Source: Proteus columbae (GTDB lineage: Bacteria > Pseudomonadota > Gammaproteobacteria > Enterobacterales > Enterobacteriaceae). From it: a stretch of 64,000 nt of DNA. Shown piece after piece: positions 47,224-58,779 of the stretch (the first letter of the stretch is position 1; every line of letters begins with the position of its first letter). The notes beneath the pieces are model-generated. The model worked only from the letters and a program-made list of their open reading frames with translations. It did not search any database and was not told where the DNA came from. The position numbers and the translations under genes were made by a program. The stretch is taken from the NCBI RefSeq assembly GCF_009914335.1, contig NZ_CP043925.1, forward strand, positions 2,790,001 to 2,854,000. The letters are read 5' to 3'.

Positions 47224-47847
47224 TTAAAAGAGAGTTTTCCATCCTTGTGCCGCTAATTGAACAGCAATAAACCACATTACACATCCCACAAACAGATTAA
47301 TAATACGTTGAGCGCGCGCTTTGCTTAATATTGGAGAAAACCAAGCTGCCAAGAGTGATAACGCAAAAAACCAGCTTATAGAGGCAAATACCGCACCAAA
47401 TGTAAACCAAGGACGAAGTTCTGACGTTAATTGCCCGCCAATACTACCTATCACAACAAAAGTATCTAAATAAACATGAGGATTAAGCCATGTTACGGCA
47501 ACTAATGTTACGATCACACGCCAACGGCTTTTTACCTGATTTTCGCTTTGTGACAATTCAATATCTTTTGAAAAAGCAGTTTTAAATGCATTCCAGCCAT
47601 ACCATAATAAGAACGCGACTCCACCCCAAGTGATCAGTAATAAAAGTATTTCTGATTGGCTAAGTAGAGCACTTCCACCAAAGACACCTGCCGAGATCAA
47701 AATAACATCACTTAAAGCGCATAAAAATGCACTCATCAAATGAAACTGCTTTTTACTTCCTTGTTGTAAAACAAAGGCATTCTGAGCCCCTATTGGTAAA
47801 ATCATTGCTGCACTTAATAAAAACCCCTGAAAAAAAGTTGTGAACAT
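47224..47847 (-). CDS. argO: Arginine exporter ArgO
   Basis: LysE-family inner-membrane exporter of L-arginine (and canavanine). 207 residues with about six membrane helices; the N-terminal signature [23 protein letters not shown] is typical, with [19 protein letters not shown] conserved in LysE-type proteins. The start MFTTFFQG has AGGAT upstream. Expected to be activated by the nearby ArgP. Confidence 0.94.
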   Translation of the reverse strand: MFTTFFQGFLLSAAMILPIGAQNAFVLQQGSKKQFHLMSAFLCALSDVILISAGVFGGSALLSQSEILLLLITWGGVAFLLWYGWNAFKTAFSKDIELSQSENQVKSRWRVIVTLVAVTWLNPHVYLDTFVVIGSIGGQLTSELRPWFTFGAVFASISWFFALSLLAAWFSPILSKARAQRIINLFVGCVMWFIAVQLAAQGWKTLF

Positions 47848-47967
47848 GCAAAATATCCTAATAATTATTCGTTTAATATTGGATGAATAATAGAGGGGTT
47901 TTGATATTAGAGGAAATGAATCATTCTTATTGATAATAAGAAAAACTAATGGCAATAAATACAAAAA

Positions 47968-47988
47968 AGCCACGTTATTAACGTGGCT
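47968..47988 (-). terminator. Terminator after mscS
   Basis: AGCCACGT pairs with ACGTGGCT around a 5-base loop; the minus strand continues TTTTTTGTATTT. Confidence 0.87.
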
Positions 47989-48011
47989 CTAAATCATCTA
48001 TTTTAGTGTGA

Positions 48012-48872
48012 CTATTCTGCTTTAGTCGTCGCACTTTGTATTTGATGCATATAGACATCCATTTGTGGGAATGGAATACCAATTTTATTCGCATCCAATG
48101 TACGTTTAAAGTCTTCCATTAAGTCCCAATAGACAGGCCACGCATCATCATTTTTTGTCCACACTCGTACCACAAAATTTAATGAAGACGGTGCCATTTC
48201 ATGTAAACGGATAGTCACGCCTTTATCATGTTGAATACGTTTGTCTTTAGCAACGACATCACCTAATACTTTTTTTACCGTATCAATGTCAGCATCATAC
48301 GCTACACCAACAATGATTTGAGTGCGGCGATCAGGCTCTCTCGTTAAGTTAATCACTTCGCTACTGATTATCTTACTATTTGGGATAACAATAATTCTGT
48401 CATCTGCTGAGCGCAAAGTCGTTGAGAAAATTTGGACATCTCTAACAGTACCTTCCACAGCCCCTATAATCACATATTCGCCTGCACGAATTGGGCGGAA
48501 AATAACAATAAGCACACCAGCAGCAAAGTTTGAAAGTGAGCCTTGTAAAGCTAAACCAACCGCTAAACCAGCCGCACCTAATACAGCAATAACAGAAGCC
48601 GTTTGTACACCTAATCGGCCTAATACTGCAATTAAAGTGAAAGCGACAACGGTATAACGCACTAAAACAGATAAGAATGTCACGACAGTAGCATCGATAT
48701 GACGTAACGTTAAAACTCTAGCAACACCTTTTCCAATCATTTTTGCCACAAATAAACCTATAAATAGGATCAAAAATGCGGCAACAATATTGACTGCATA
48801 CTGAATAAAGAGATCTTGATTGGCGACAAACCAACCCGTTGCTTCATCTAAACTAGCAGGTAATTCATTCAT
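48012..48872 (-). CDS. mscS: Small-conductance mechanosensitive channel MscS
   Basis: Heptameric tension-gated channel that protects against hypo-osmotic shock. 286 residues, as in E. coli. Three membrane helices; the pore helix TM3 with its Ala/Gly packing pattern is intact ([20 protein letters not shown]), followed by the beta domain ([18 protein letters not shown]) and a C-terminal alpha/beta region. Confidence 0.96.
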   Translation of the reverse strand: MNELPASLDEATGWFVANQDLFIQYAVNIVAAFLILFIGLFVAKMIGKGVARVLTLRHIDATVVTFLSVLVRYTVVAFTLIAVLGRLGVQTASVIAVLGAAGLAVGLALQGSLSNFAAGVLIVIFRPIRAGEYVIIGAVEGTVRDVQIFSTTLRSADDRIIVIPNSKIISSEVINLTREPDRRTQIIVGVAYDADIDTVKKVLGDVVAKDKRIQHDKGVTIRLHEMAPSSLNFVVRVWTKNDDAWPVYWDLMEDFKRTLDANKIGIPFPQMDVYMHQIQSATTKAE

Positions 48873-48964
48873 TAGACCACCTTTTAAACTTAAAAACGTA
48901 ATAAAAAGAAGAGTAATTCAATAGTATATTGTGGCAGATTTATTCCAAAAATATATAGGATTTG

Positions 48965-49336
48965 TTAATTTTTTCTATTTTCCAGAATAAATAACCGGTA
49001 TTTTTGTAGCATAGTAGCGAAATCATCTAGCCCACAAAAAGCAATACTCTCGTTATCGTAATAACTCATGCCCTCTTCCATTTCATCTGTTTCAAAATGT
49101 AATGTATTTGCTCTTACCATTACTTCTTCGTCATCAATAGAAAGGCTGTATTCTTTACCGATTAATTCCCACTGTCTTTCACTACCTTTAATACCTTCCA
49201 TTTCTTCAAGAATTTGATCTATCAGACTAATATCGCCCTGAATTTCATCATTCAGCCAATAGCCTATTGCTTCATGATCCATCGAAAAACGGGCTAGTAT
49301 ACCGCCAGTGAGATCTCGCTGAAATTCATAATCCAT
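48965..49336 (-). CDS. yacL: UPF0231 family protein YacL
   Basis: A 123-residue acidic cytoplasmic protein of unknown function. MDYEFQRDLTGG at the start, KGSERQWELIGKEYSLSIDDEEVMVRAN and DEMEEGMSYYDNES match E. coli YacL. It follows acnB on the same strand with a terminator in between, as in the E. coli 2.5-min region. Confidence 0.95.
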   Translation of the reverse strand: MDYEFQRDLTGGILARFSMDHEAIGYWLNDEIQGDISLIDQILEEMEGIKGSERQWELIGKEYSLSIDDEEVMVRANTLHFETDEMEEGMSYYDNESIAFCGLDDFATMLQKYRLFILENRKN

Positions 49337-49410
49337 GGTGTACGCCCCTTATTAAGCTGCCACTTTTTGATAAAAAATATCTTATTCTTATTATGACAAA
49401 AATAACAAAA

Positions 49411-49434
49411 AACGGGAGGCATTTGCCTCCCGTT
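49411..49434 (-). terminator. Terminator after acnB
   Basis: AACGGGAGGCA pairs with TGCCTCCCGTT (effective loop of about 4); the minus strand is followed by TTTTGTTATTTTT. Confidence 0.88.
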
Positions 49435-49471
49435 TGTTCATATAAAATACTTTAAAGCAATAAATTAATCG

Positions 49472-52069
49472 TTATACCGTTGTTTGGAAAATAACTTGGT
49501 CTGCTTTATCTGTATATTGCTCTAGTTGGTCAAAGTTTAAATAGCGATAAGTATCTTCTGCAGTTTCATCCACTTTACTCATAAAGTCCAGATACTCTTG
49601 TGGCTCAGGTAAACGACCTAATAATGACGCAACTGCGGCAAGCTCCGCAGAAGCAAGATACACATTCGCACCTGTACCTAAACGATTAGGGAAGTTACGT
49701 GTCGATGTTGAAACCACTGTTGCACCATCAGCAACGCGTGCTTGGTTACCCATACACAATGAACAACCCGGTACTTCGATACGCGCACCACTCTTACCAA
49801 AGACGCTGTAATAGCCTTCTTCCGTTAATTGTGCTGCATCCATTTTTGTTGGTGGTGCAACCCATAAACGTGTTGGTAATTGACCTTTATGCTGATCAAG
49901 CAGTTTACCCGCAGCACGGAAGTGGCCAATATTGGTCATACAAGAACCAATAAATACTTCATCAATTTTGCTGTTTGCCACTTCTGAGAGCAGACGTGCA
50001 TCATCAGGATCATTCGGCGCACATAAAATTGGCTCTTTGATCTCATTTAAATCGATTTCGATAACAGCCGCATATTCTGCATCTGCATCAGCTTCAAGTA
50101 ATTGAGGATCTTTCAGCCAGTTTTCCATTGATGTAATACGACGTTCAATAGTACGGCGGTCGCCATAACCTTCAGCAATCATCCATTTCAGTAAGATGAT
50201 ATTAGATTGCAGATATTCAATGATAGGCGCTTTATCCAGTTTAATCGTACAACCTGCTGCTGAGCGCTCTGCTGATGCGTCAGCAAGCTCAAATGCCTGT
50301 TCTACTTTAAGCTCTGGTAAGCCTTCAATCTCAAGAATACGACCAGAGAAAATATTTTTCTTACCTTTTTTCTCAACTGTCAGTAAACCGTCTTGGATCG
50401 CGTAATAAGGAATAGCATGAACTAAATCACGCAGTGTCACACCCGGTTGCATTTCACCTTTAAAACGTACCAGAACAGATTCTGGCATATCTAATGGCAT
50501 TACTCCTGTTGCCGCAGCAAAAGCCACTAAGCCTGAACCTGCTGGAAATGAGATACCAATAGGGAAACGAGTATGTGAGTCACCGCCTGTACCAACAGTA
50601 TCAGGCAGTAACATGCGGTTTAACCATGAGTGGATAATACCGTCACCAGGACGCAGTGAAACTCCGCCACGGTTCATAATAAAATCAGGTAAGGTGTGAT
50701 GTGTTGTAACATCTACTGGTTTTGGATAGGCCGCGGTATGACAGAATGATTGCATCACTAAATCAGCAGAGAAACCAAGACACGCCAAGTCTTTTAGCTC
50801 ATCACGGGTCATTGGACCTGTAGTATCTTGTGAACCCACAGAGGTCATTTTTGGCTCGCAATATTCGCCAGGGCGAATACCTGTACGACCACAAGCACGA
50901 CCGACCATTTTCTGTGCTAAAGAGAATCCACGGTTGCTTTCTTCAACAGGTTTAGCATGACGGAACAATGTGCTAACCGGTAAACCTAGCGATTCACGCG
51001 CTTTTGACGTTAATCCACGACCAATGATCAATGGAATACGACCACCAGCACGCACTTCATCAATTAATACTTCAGTTTTCAGCTCAAAGGTTTCCAGTAA
51101 CTCATTCGTTTCATGGTTACGAATTTCACCTTTGTATGGGTAAATATCAATAATATCACCCATATTTAATTTAGAAACATCGACTTCGATTGGGAGTGCT
51201 CCCGCATCTTCCATAGTATTAAAGAAGATAGGCGCGATTTTGCCGCCAAGAACAACACCACCACCTCGTTTATTAGGAACGAACGGAATGTCGTCTCCCA
51301 TAAACCAGAGTACAGAGTTAGTTGCTGATTTACGTGATGAGCCAGTCCCAACAACATCACCAACATAAGCCAGTGGGAAGCCTTTCTTATTTAATGCTTC
51401 AATTTGTTTAATTGGGCCTACACTACCCGGCTGGTCAGGCTCAATGCCTTCGCGCGCATTTTTCAACATTGCTAAAGCATGTAATGGGATATCAGGGCGG
51501 GACCAAGCATCAGGTGCTGGAGATAAGTCATCGGTATTAGTTTCACCAGTGACTTTAAATACGGTAACAGTAATTTTTTCCGCTAATGCAGGGCGCTCAG
51601 TAAACCACTGTGCATCAGCCCAAGATTGCATAATTTGCTTAGCATAAACGTTGCCTGCTTTTGCTTTTTCCTCAACATCATAGAAGTTATCAAACATCAG
51701 TAATGTGTGAGAAAGCGCTTTGGCTGCAATTGGTGCTAACTTATCATTTTCCAGAGACTCAATTAATGCATGGATATTATAGCCACCTTGCATTGTGCCT
51801 AATAATTCAACAGCTTTTTCTGGTGTGATAAGAGGTGATGTGGTTTCGCCTTTCGCGAGGGCAGTTAAAAAGCCCGCCTTAACATAGGCAGCTTCATCAA
51901 CTCCGGGTGGAACGCGGTTAACAATTAAATCAAGAAGAAATTCTTCTTCACCTTTAGGGGGATTTTTTAATAGCTCAACAAGTGCGGCTGTTTGTGTGGC
52001 ATCGAGAGGTTTTGGAACGACACCTTCAGCTGCACGCTCTGCTACGTGCTTACGGTATTCTTCTAGCAC
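49472..52069 (-). CDS. acnB: Aconitate hydratase B
   Basis: Main TCA-cycle aconitase, [4Fe-4S] enzyme converting citrate to isocitrate; also 2-methylaconitate hydration and mRNA binding when the cluster is lost. 865 residues, as in E. coli. N-terminal HEAT-like and swivel domains come first (AcnB order), then the cluster cysteines in [16 protein letters not shown] and GCSLCMGNQ. Monocistronic with a long upstream region. Confidence 0.97.
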   Translation of the reverse strand: MLEEYRKHVAERAAEGVVPKPLDATQTAALVELLKNPPKGEEEFLLDLIVNRVPPGVDEAAYVKAGFLTALAKGETTSPLITPEKAVELLGTMQGGYNIHALIESLENDKLAPIAAKALSHTLLMFDNFYDVEEKAKAGNVYAKQIMQSWADAQWFTERPALAEKITVTVFKVTGETNTDDLSPAPDAWSRPDIPLHALAMLKNAREGIEPDQPGSVGPIKQIEALNKKGFPLAYVGDVVGTGSSRKSATNSVLWFMGDDIPFVPNKRGGGVVLGGKIAPIFFNTMEDAGALPIEVDVSKLNMGDIIDIYPYKGEIRNHETNELLETFELKTEVLIDEVRAGGRIPLIIGRGLTSKARESLGLPVSTLFRHAKPVEESNRGFSLAQKMVGRACGRTGIRPGEYCEPKMTSVGSQDTTGPMTRDELKDLACLGFSADLVMQSFCHTAAYPKPVDVTTHHTLPDFIMNRGGVSLRPGDGIIHSWLNRMLLPDTVGTGGDSHTRFPIGISFPAGSGLVAFAAATGVMPLDMPESVLVRFKGEMQPGVTLRDLVHAIPYYAIQDGLLTVEKKGKKNIFSGRILEIEGLPELKVEQAFELADASAERSAAGCTIKLDKAPIIEYLQSNIILLKWMIAEGYGDRRTIERRITSMENWLKDPQLLEADADAEYAAVIEIDLNEIKEPILCAPNDPDDARLLSEVANSKIDEVFIGSCMTNIGHFRAAGKLLDQHKGQLPTRLWVAPPTKMDAAQLTEEGYYSVFGKSGARIEVPGCSLCMGNQARVADGATVVSTSTRNFPNRLGTGANVYLASAELAAVASLLGRLPEPQEYLDFMSKVDETAEDTYRYLNFDQLEQYTDKADQVIFQTTV

Positions 52070-52482
52070 GACTGTCTCCTCGCTTCTTTGTCATTTTGTA
52101 TAACCCGGCTGTCTGCACCCTGTCTGTTGAAGGATGCCAGGTCAGAGGATCTTTTGCTCGCATAAAACATAAGAGATTGTAAAATTATGCCCAGCTAAGG
52201 GCTATCAGCATAGCAAATCTTCAACACGATGTTAATTCGTTCACATAAAAGTAACATTAATCAGATTCAAATATCCACTTATTCAGATTAAAACACTTAA
52301 ACAAAATATATAACAGAGACTTTTAACCAAGATTTGGGTTAATAACCACACTTTTTATAGTTTTTTTAATACCCAAATTAGCACTAAAGTGAAATTAACG
52401 GTTAAATAAACGACTAATGCACATAATAATCGATATGAGTCTTCACAAAACAGTCATATTCTAAATAGAAACCATAAAAAAA
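52070..52482. other. acnB upstream region
   Basis: Over 400 bases without a coding frame. It contains the acnB promoter(s); besides the CRP-like site annotated separately I could not fix a -35/-10 pair. AT-rich in its distal half. Confidence 0.5.
52230..52245 (-). promoter_or_regulatory. CRP-like site upstream of acnB
   Basis: TGTTA-ATTCGT-TCACA matches the CRP core at 9 of 10 bases, 160 bases before the acnB start. CRP activates acnB in E. coli. Confidence 0.5.
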
Positions 52483-52483
52483 G

Positions 52484-52511
52484 AGCCAAGTTCTATAAAG
52501 AACTTAGCCCT
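52484..52511 (-). terminator. Terminator after lpd
   Basis: On the minus strand GGGCTAAGTTC pairs with GAACTTGGCTC (two G-U pairs), loop of 6, followed by TTTTTTTATGG. Confidence 0.86.
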
Positions 52512-52557
52512 TATCATTTAAACAACTTTAGTAAACTGTTTTCAGTAAACGAGTCGC

Positions 52558-53985
52558 TTATTTTTTCTTTTTCGCTTTTGGATTTGGCAGGTCAGTGATA
52601 CTACCTTCAAATACTTCCGCAGCCATACCAATTGATTCGTATAACGTTGGGTGAGCGTGGATAGTTAATGCGATATCTTCAGCATCACAACCCATTTCAA
52701 TTGCCAGACCGATTTCACCTAACAGTTCACCACCGTTAGAACCAACAATTGCACCACCGATAACACGGTTAGTTTCTTTGTCGAAAATCAGTTTAGTCAT
52801 ACCATCAGCACAATCTGATGCGATTGCACGGCCTGATGCCGCCCAAGGGAAAGAAGCCACTTCATAGCTAACACCTTTCTCTTTCGCTTCTTTTTCAGTC
52901 ATACCAACCCATGCAACTTCTGGTTCAGTATAAGCGATTGATGGAATAACTTTAGGATCGAAGTAATGTTTCTTACCAGAGATAACTTCTGCTGCAACGT
53001 GACCTTCATGAACACCTTTGTGAGCCAGCATTGGTTGACCAACGATGTCACCGATAGCAAAGATGTGAGGTACGTTAGTACGCATTTGTTTATCAACATG
53101 GATAAAGCCACGATCATCAACTTCGATACCTGCTTTACCCGCGTCTAACAGTTTACCGTTAGGTACACGACCGATAGCAACTAATACTGCATCGTAACGT
53201 TGTGGTTCTGCTGGGGCTTTTTTGCCTTCCATTGTTACGTAGATGCCATCTTCTTTTGCTTCAACCGCAGTTACTTTGGTTTCTAGCATCAGGTTAAATT
53301 TCTTGCTGATACGTTTGGTAAATACTTTAACCACGTCTTTATCAGCAGCAGGAATAACCTGATCAAACATTTCAACTACGTCAATCTGAGAACCCAGAGA
53401 GTGATAAACCGTTCCCATTTCCAGACCGATGATACCGCCACCCATAACCAGTAAACGCTCTGGTACGGTTTTCAGTTGCAGTGCATCTGTTGAGTCCCAT
53501 ACACGAGGATCTTCATGTGGAATGAATGGTAATTCGATTGGACGTGAGCCGGCAGCAACGATTGCATTGTCAAAAGTGATGGTAGTTGCACCTTCAGCAC
53601 CTTCAACAGACAATGTGTGAGAACCAGTGAATCGTGCTTCGCCATTAACGACAGTAACTTTACGGCCTTTAGCCATGCCCGCTAAGCCACCCGTTAACTG
53701 AGAGATAACTTTATCTTTCCAGATGCGAATTTTGTCGATATCTGTTTTTGGTGCGTCAAATACAACACCGTGTTCAGACAATGCTTTCGCTTCTTCGATA
53801 ACTTTAGCAACGTGGAGTAACGCTTTAGAAGGGATACAACCCACGTTCAGACAAACACCACCTAAAGTAGAGTGACGTTCAACTAAAACTGTTTCTAAAC
53901 CTAAGTCAGCGCAACGGAACGCCGCGGAATATCCCGCAGGGCCTGCACCGAGAACCACTACCTGTGCTTTAATTTCAGTACTCAT
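52558..53985 (-). CDS. lpd: Dihydrolipoyl dehydrogenase (E3)
   Basis: FAD/NAD disulfide oxidoreductase shared by pyruvate dehydrogenase, 2-oxoglutarate dehydrogenase and the glycine cleavage system (gcv genes are also in this window). 475 residues (E. coli 474). FAD loop VVLGAGPAGYSAAF, redox disulfide GGVCLNVGCIPSK, NAD loop GGGIIGLEMG, and C-terminal catalytic HAHPTLYE. A hairpin before it and the 200-base gap to aceF suggest an own promoter besides read-through. Confidence 0.97.
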   Translation of the reverse strand: MSTEIKAQVVVLGAGPAGYSAAFRCADLGLETVLVERHSTLGGVCLNVGCIPSKALLHVAKVIEEAKALSEHGVVFDAPKTDIDKIRIWKDKVISQLTGGLAGMAKGRKVTVVNGEARFTGSHTLSVEGAEGATTITFDNAIVAAGSRPIELPFIPHEDPRVWDSTDALQLKTVPERLLVMGGGIIGLEMGTVYHSLGSQIDVVEMFDQVIPAADKDVVKVFTKRISKKFNLMLETKVTAVEAKEDGIYVTMEGKKAPAEPQRYDAVLVAIGRVPNGKLLDAGKAGIEVDDRGFIHVDKQMRTNVPHIFAIGDIVGQPMLAHKGVHEGHVAAEVISGKKHYFDPKVIPSIAYTEPEVAWVGMTEKEAKEKGVSYEVASFPWAASGRAIASDCADGMTKLIFDKETNRVIGGAIVGSNGGELLGEIGLAIEMGCDAEDIALTIHAHPTLYESIGMAAEVFEGSITDLPNPKAKKKK

Positions 53986-54157
53986 CGTGACCTCATTATT
54001 TATTTGTCCGGCGAGTCAGACGATAATCCATATTTAACACCGAGACTTACATACCGCATGCAGTTTACAGAAATGTTAATAAACTGAAAAGCGCTCTAAC
54101 ATGACGGATCTCACAACCTAAGATGTATGACTGTAAAACCCATCACTGTAATCAGAG

Positions 54158-54180
54158 AAACCGGCGCTAAGCACCGGTTT
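54158..54180 (-). terminator. Hairpin between aceF and lpd
   Basis: AAACCGG-cGC/GCa-CCGGTTT stem around a 3-base loop just past the aceF stop. The following T stretch is short, so partial termination is likely, consistent with a separately controlled lpd. Confidence 0.7.
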
Positions 54181-54185
54181 TAAAA

Positions 54186-56057
54186 TTACATTACCAAACG
54201 ACGTAAATCACTCATGTACTGATTAATCAGAGTGATGAATCGAGCACCGTCAGCACCATCGATCACACGGTGATCGAAAGATAGTGACATTGGTAAAATC
54301 AAGCGTGGTACGAATTCTTTACCATTCCATACAGGTTTCATGGAAGAACGGGAAAGTCCCATAATCGCAACTTCTGGTGCGTTAACGATTGGTGCAAAAC
54401 CGGTAGTACCGATACCACCAAGGCTAGAAATAGTGAAACATCCGCCTTGCATATCTGCTGCTGTCAGTTTACCTGCACGCGCTTTCTTAGAAACTTCAGC
54501 TAACTCATAAGACAGTTCGATAATGCCTTTTTTGTTAACATCTTTGAAAACAGGAACAACAAGACCGTTAGGTGTATCTACTGCGATACCGATATTGATG
54601 TATTTTTTCAGGATCAGTTTCTGTCCATCTTCAGAGATAGAGCTGTTAAAACGAGGCATATCTGCCAGCGCTTTCGCTGCTGCTTTCATTACGAAGACTA
54701 ATGGCGTGATCTTAACATCCAGTTTTTTCTTCTCTGCTTCTTTATTTTGCTGCTTACGGAATTCTTCAACCTCAGTAATATCTGCTTCATCAAACAGATT
54801 TACGTGAGGGATCATCACCCAGTTACGGCTTAAGTTAGCACCAGAGATCTTCTGGATACGGCTTAATTCAACTTCTTCAATTTCACCAAACTTGCTGAAG
54901 TCAACTTTCGGCCAAGGTAACATGCCAGGTAATCCGCCACCTGCATTAGCTGGCGCTGATTCAGCACGTTTAATTAATTCTTTCACGTAAGACTGAACGT
55001 CTTCACGTAAGATACGACCTTTACGACCAGTACCTTTTACTTTCGCTAAATTCACACCGAATTCGCGCGCTAAGCGACGAATAACTGGTGTTGCATGAAC
55101 GTAAGCATCATTTTCAACAAACTCTTCTTTCGCAGCTGGCGCAGTCGCTTGTGCTTTAGCCGGTGCTGCTGGTGCAGAACTTGCTGGCGCTGGCGCGGTT
55201 GCTGCTGGTGCTTGAGCGACAGGCGCTGCACCGGCAACTTCGAAAGTCATGATCAGTGAGCCAGTTTTCACTTTGTCGCCCACTGCAATTTTGATCTCTT
55301 TAACCACACCTGCAAATGGTGCTGGCACTTCCATTGAAGCTTTGTCACCTTCAACTGTGATCAGAGATTGTTCTTCAGAGATGGAATCACCTACTTTCAC
55401 CATCACTTCAGTAACTTCAACTTCATCACCGCCGATATCTGGAACATTCACTTCTTTCACAGCAGATGCTGCTGGTGCAGATGCCGCTGGAGCTTGTGCT
55501 GGTGCCACTTGAGCAACAGGTGCGCTACCTGTAACTTCAAATACCATGATAAGAGAGCCTGTGCTCACTTTATCACCTGTTGCAATTTTAATTTCTTTCA
55601 CTACGCCAGCAAATGGTGCTGGCACTTCCATTGAAGCTTTGTCGCCTTCAACAGTAATCAGTGATTGTTCTTCAGCAACGCTATCGCCCACTTTTACCAT
55701 TACTTCAGTAACTTCAACTTCGTCACCGCCGATATCTGGAACGTGAACTTCTTTCAGCGCAGCTGTTGCAGGTGCTGCAGCTGGTGCTGGTGCCGCTGCT
55801 TGAGCTGGTGCTGCTTGCGCGGCACCTTCTGCTTCAAAAATCATGATAAGAGAACCCGTTTGGACTTTATCGCCCACGGAAATTTTGATCTCTTTAACAA
55901 TACCCGCTTGTGGTGATGGGACTTCCATAGACGCTTTATCGCCTTCTACGGTGATTAAGGATTGTTCTTCCTCAATACGGTCACCCACTTTCACCATCAC
56001 TTCGGTGACTTCAACTTCATCAGCACCGATATCTGGGACTTTAATTTCAATAGACAT
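54186..56057 (-). CDS. aceF: Pyruvate dehydrogenase E2, dihydrolipoyl acetyltransferase
   Basis: Core of the PDH complex; transfers acetyl from lipoyl arms to CoA. 623 residues (E. coli 630). Three tandem lipoyl domains, each with [11 protein letters not shown] (lipoyl Lys at 41 and equivalents), joined by Ala/Pro linkers; a peripheral-subunit-binding domain (about 320-355, [29 protein letters not shown]); and a catalytic domain with [11 protein letters not shown] (from 596). The three lipoyl segments are near repeats at DNA level too. 12 bases after aceE. Confidence 0.97.
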   Translation of the reverse strand: MSIEIKVPDIGADEVEVTEVMVKVGDRIEEEQSLITVEGDKASMEVPSPQAGIVKEIKISVGDKVQTGSLIMIFEAEGAAQAAPAQAAAPAPAAAPATAALKEVHVPDIGGDEVEVTEVMVKVGDSVAEEQSLITVEGDKASMEVPAPFAGVVKEIKIATGDKVSTGSLIMVFEVTGSAPVAQVAPAQAPAASAPAASAVKEVNVPDIGGDEVEVTEVMVKVGDSISEEQSLITVEGDKASMEVPAPFAGVVKEIKIAVGDKVKTGSLIMTFEVAGAAPVAQAPAATAPAPASSAPAAPAKAQATAPAAKEEFVENDAYVHATPVIRRLAREFGVNLAKVKGTGRKGRILREDVQSYVKELIKRAESAPANAGGGLPGMLPWPKVDFSKFGEIEEVELSRIQKISGANLSRNWVMIPHVNLFDEADITEVEEFRKQQNKEAEKKKLDVKITPLVFVMKAAAKALADMPRFNSSISEDGQKLILKKYINIGIAVDTPNGLVVPVFKDVNKKGIIELSYELAEVSKKARAGKLTAADMQGGCFTISSLGGIGTTGFAPIVNAPEVAIMGLSRSSMKPVWNGKEFVPRLILPMSLSFDHRVIDGADGARFITLINQYMSDLRRLVM

Positions 56058-56069
56058 TCACTTTACCTC

Positions 56070-58736
56070 TTACGCCAGACGTGGGTTTACTTTTTCAGGG
56101 TTGATGTTGTATTTTTTGATTGCTTCTTCAACAACCTTCACATCAATCTCACCACGTTTAGCTAATTCACCTAATGCAGCAACAATCACATAAGAAGTAT
56201 CAACTTCGAAGTGGTGACGCAGGTTTTCACGGCTATCAGAACGACCGAAACCATCAGTACCTAATACGCGGTAATCATCTGCTGGTACATAAGTACGAAC
56301 TTGTTCAGCGAACAATTTCATGTAGTCAGTAGACGCAACAGCTGGCGCATCATTCATAATTTGAGCGATGTAAGGTACGCGTGGTGTTTCTGATGGGTGC
56401 AGCATGTTCCAACGTTCACAATCTTGACCATCACGAGCCAATTCAGTGAATGAAGTTACGCTATAAACATCAGAACCAATACCGTATTCAGCAGACAGGA
56501 TTTCTGCTGCTTCACGAACGTGACGCAGGATAGAACCTGAACCCAGTAACTGAACTTTACCTTTCGCACCTTCGTGTGATTTCAGTTTGTAGATACCTTT
56601 ACGGATACCTTCTTCAACACCGGCTGGCATTGCTGGCATATGGTAGTTTTCGTTCAGTGTAGTGATGTAGTAATAAACGTTTTCTTGTTTATCACCATAC
56701 ATACGCTCTAAACCGTCTTGCATGATAACAGCAACTTCATAAGCGAATGCTGGATCATAAGAGATACAGTTAGGGATAGTCAGCGATTGAATATGGCTAT
56801 GACCATCTTCGTGCTGTAAGCCTTCACCGTTAAGTGTTGTACGACCTGAAGTACCACCTACTAAGAAACCACGTGCTTGTTGGTCACCTGCTGCCCAGCA
56901 TAAGTCGCCAATACGTTGGAAACCAAACATTGAGTAGTAGATATAGAATGGGATCATTGGCAGATTGTTAGTGCTGTAAGATGTTGCAGCCGCTAACCAA
57001 GATGCGCCAGCACCCAGCTCGTTGATACCTTCTTGCAGAATCTGACCTTTAACGTCTTCTTTATAGTAAGCAACTTGCTCACGGTCTTGAGGCGTATATT
57101 GTTGGCCATTCGGGCTATAAATACCGATTTGACGGAACAGACCTTCCATACCGAAAGTACGTGCTTCGTCAGCAATAATTGGAACTAAACGATCTTTGAT
57201 AGATTTGTTTTTCAACATCACGTTCAGAGCACGAACGAATGCGATAGTTGTTGAAATCTCTTTAGATTGTTCTTCCAGTAATTGGCTGAAATCTTCCAGT
57301 GTTGGGATATCCAGTTTTTCTTCAAAACGAGGACGACGAGCTGGTAGATAACCGCCTAAATCCTGACGACGTGCGTGCAGGTATTTGTACTCTTCTGACT
57401 CTTTGTCAAAAGTAATATAAGGCAGGTCTTTGATTTGCTCATCAGCAACAGGAATATTGAAACGATCACGGAAATGGTGAACGCCATCCATGTTCATTTT
57501 CTTAACTTGGTGAGCGATGTTTTTACCTTCTGCCGTTTCACCCATACCATAACCTTTGATGGTTTGAGCTAAAATAACAGTTGGTTTACCTTGAGTCTCT
57601 TTTGCTTTTTGGAATGCAGCAAAGACTTTCTTCGGATCGTGACCACCGCGGTTTAATGCCCAAATCTCGTCATCAGTCATGTCTTTAACTAATGCAGCAG
57701 TTTCTGGGTAGCGATTGAAGAAGTGTTCACGAACGTAAGCACCATCACGAGATTTAAACGTTTGGTAGTCACCATCCAGTGTTTCGTTCATTAATTGAAC
57801 GAGTTTACCAGAAGTGTCTTTACGCAGCAGTTCGTCCCAACGGTCGCCCCACATCACTTTGATAACGTTCCAGCCAGCACCTGCGAAGATACCTTCTAGT
57901 TCGTTAACAATTTTACCGTTACCTGTCACAGGGCCATCAAGGCGCTGTAAGTTACAGTTAACAACGAAGCACAGGTTATCTAATTTTTCGCGAACAGCAA
58001 TAGTGATAGCACCTTTAGATTCTGGTTCGTCCATTTCACCATCACCTAAGAACGCATACACAGTTTGTGCAGTGGTGTTCTTCAAGCCACGATGATTTAA
58101 ATATTTCAGGAATTTAGCCTGATAAATTGCAGATAGTGGCCCCAGACCCATAGAAACTGTTGGGAACTGCCAGAATTCAGGCATTAATTTAGGGTGCGGA
58201 TAAGAAGATAAACCTTTACCACCAATTTCTTGACGGAAGTTGTTTAATTGATCTTCTGTTAAACGACCTTCTAAGAATGCACGTGCATAGATACCTGGGG
58301 AGATATGACCTTGGAAGTAAACCAAGTCGCCACCATCAGTTTCATTTTGCGCACGGAAGAAATGGTTAAAGCACACTTCATATAAAGTTGCAGAAGATTG
58401 GAATGACGCCATGTGTCCGCCGAGTTCCAAATCTTTTTTGGATGCACGCAGAACCATCATTACTGCGTTCCAGCGAATAGCAGAACGAATACGACGCTCT
58501 AATTCCAGATTGCCAGGGTAAGCGGGTTCATCTTCAGCAGGAATGGTATTGATATAATCACTGTGTACAGAACCGCCTAAAGCGATATTAAGACCACCAT
58601 TACGGGCTTGTTTTAATACCTGATCAATCAGGAACTGTGCACGTTCAACACCTTCTTCACGGATGACCGAGTCGATCGCTTGTAACCAGTCGCGAGTTTC
58701 GATCGGATCCACGTCATTTTTCAGCATATCTGACAT
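56070..58736 (-). CDS. aceE: Pyruvate dehydrogenase E1 component
   Basis: Homodimeric ThDP enzyme decarboxylating pyruvate and acetylating E2 lipoyl arms. 888 residues (E. coli 887). ThDP motif GDGEMDEPESKGAI ... NCNLQRLDG is present; the N-terminal E2-binding segment (DVDPIETRDWLQAID) and GHISPGIYARAFLEGRL are conserved. In the pdhR-aceE-aceF-lpd order, as in E. coli. Confidence 0.97.
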   Translation of the reverse strand: MSDMLKNDVDPIETRDWLQAIDSVIREEGVERAQFLIDQVLKQARNGGLNIALGGSVHSDYINTIPAEDEPAYPGNLELERRIRSAIRWNAVMMVLRASKKDLELGGHMASFQSSATLYEVCFNHFFRAQNETDGGDLVYFQGHISPGIYARAFLEGRLTEDQLNNFRQEIGGKGLSSYPHPKLMPEFWQFPTVSMGLGPLSAIYQAKFLKYLNHRGLKNTTAQTVYAFLGDGEMDEPESKGAITIAVREKLDNLCFVVNCNLQRLDGPVTGNGKIVNELEGIFAGAGWNVIKVMWGDRWDELLRKDTSGKLVQLMNETLDGDYQTFKSRDGAYVREHFFNRYPETAALVKDMTDDEIWALNRGGHDPKKVFAAFQKAKETQGKPTVILAQTIKGYGMGETAEGKNIAHQVKKMNMDGVHHFRDRFNIPVADEQIKDLPYITFDKESEEYKYLHARRQDLGGYLPARRPRFEEKLDIPTLEDFSQLLEEQSKEISTTIAFVRALNVMLKNKSIKDRLVPIIADEARTFGMEGLFRQIGIYSPNGQQYTPQDREQVAYYKEDVKGQILQEGINELGAGASWLAAATSYSTNNLPMIPFYIYYSMFGFQRIGDLCWAAGDQQARGFLVGGTSGRTTLNGEGLQHEDGHSHIQSLTIPNCISYDPAFAYEVAVIMQDGLERMYGDKQENVYYYITTLNENYHMPAMPAGVEEGIRKGIYKLKSHEGAKGKVQLLGSGSILRHVREAAEILSAEYGIGSDVYSVTSFTELARDGQDCERWNMLHPSETPRVPYIAQIMNDAPAVASTDYMKLFAEQVRTYVPADDYRVLGTDGFGRSDSRENLRHHFEVDTSYVIVAALGELAKRGEIDVKVVEEAIKKYNINPEKVNPRLA

Positions 58737-58779
58737 GGTGTATTCCTTATCTGTTATCTGTTTTTAATGGTTATGGGAG

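Noticed and set aside
55249..56193. Several open frames on the plus strand opposite aceF
   Set aside because: They mirror the repeated lipoyl and Ala/Pro linker codons of aceF, recur with each repeat and have no ribosome sites.
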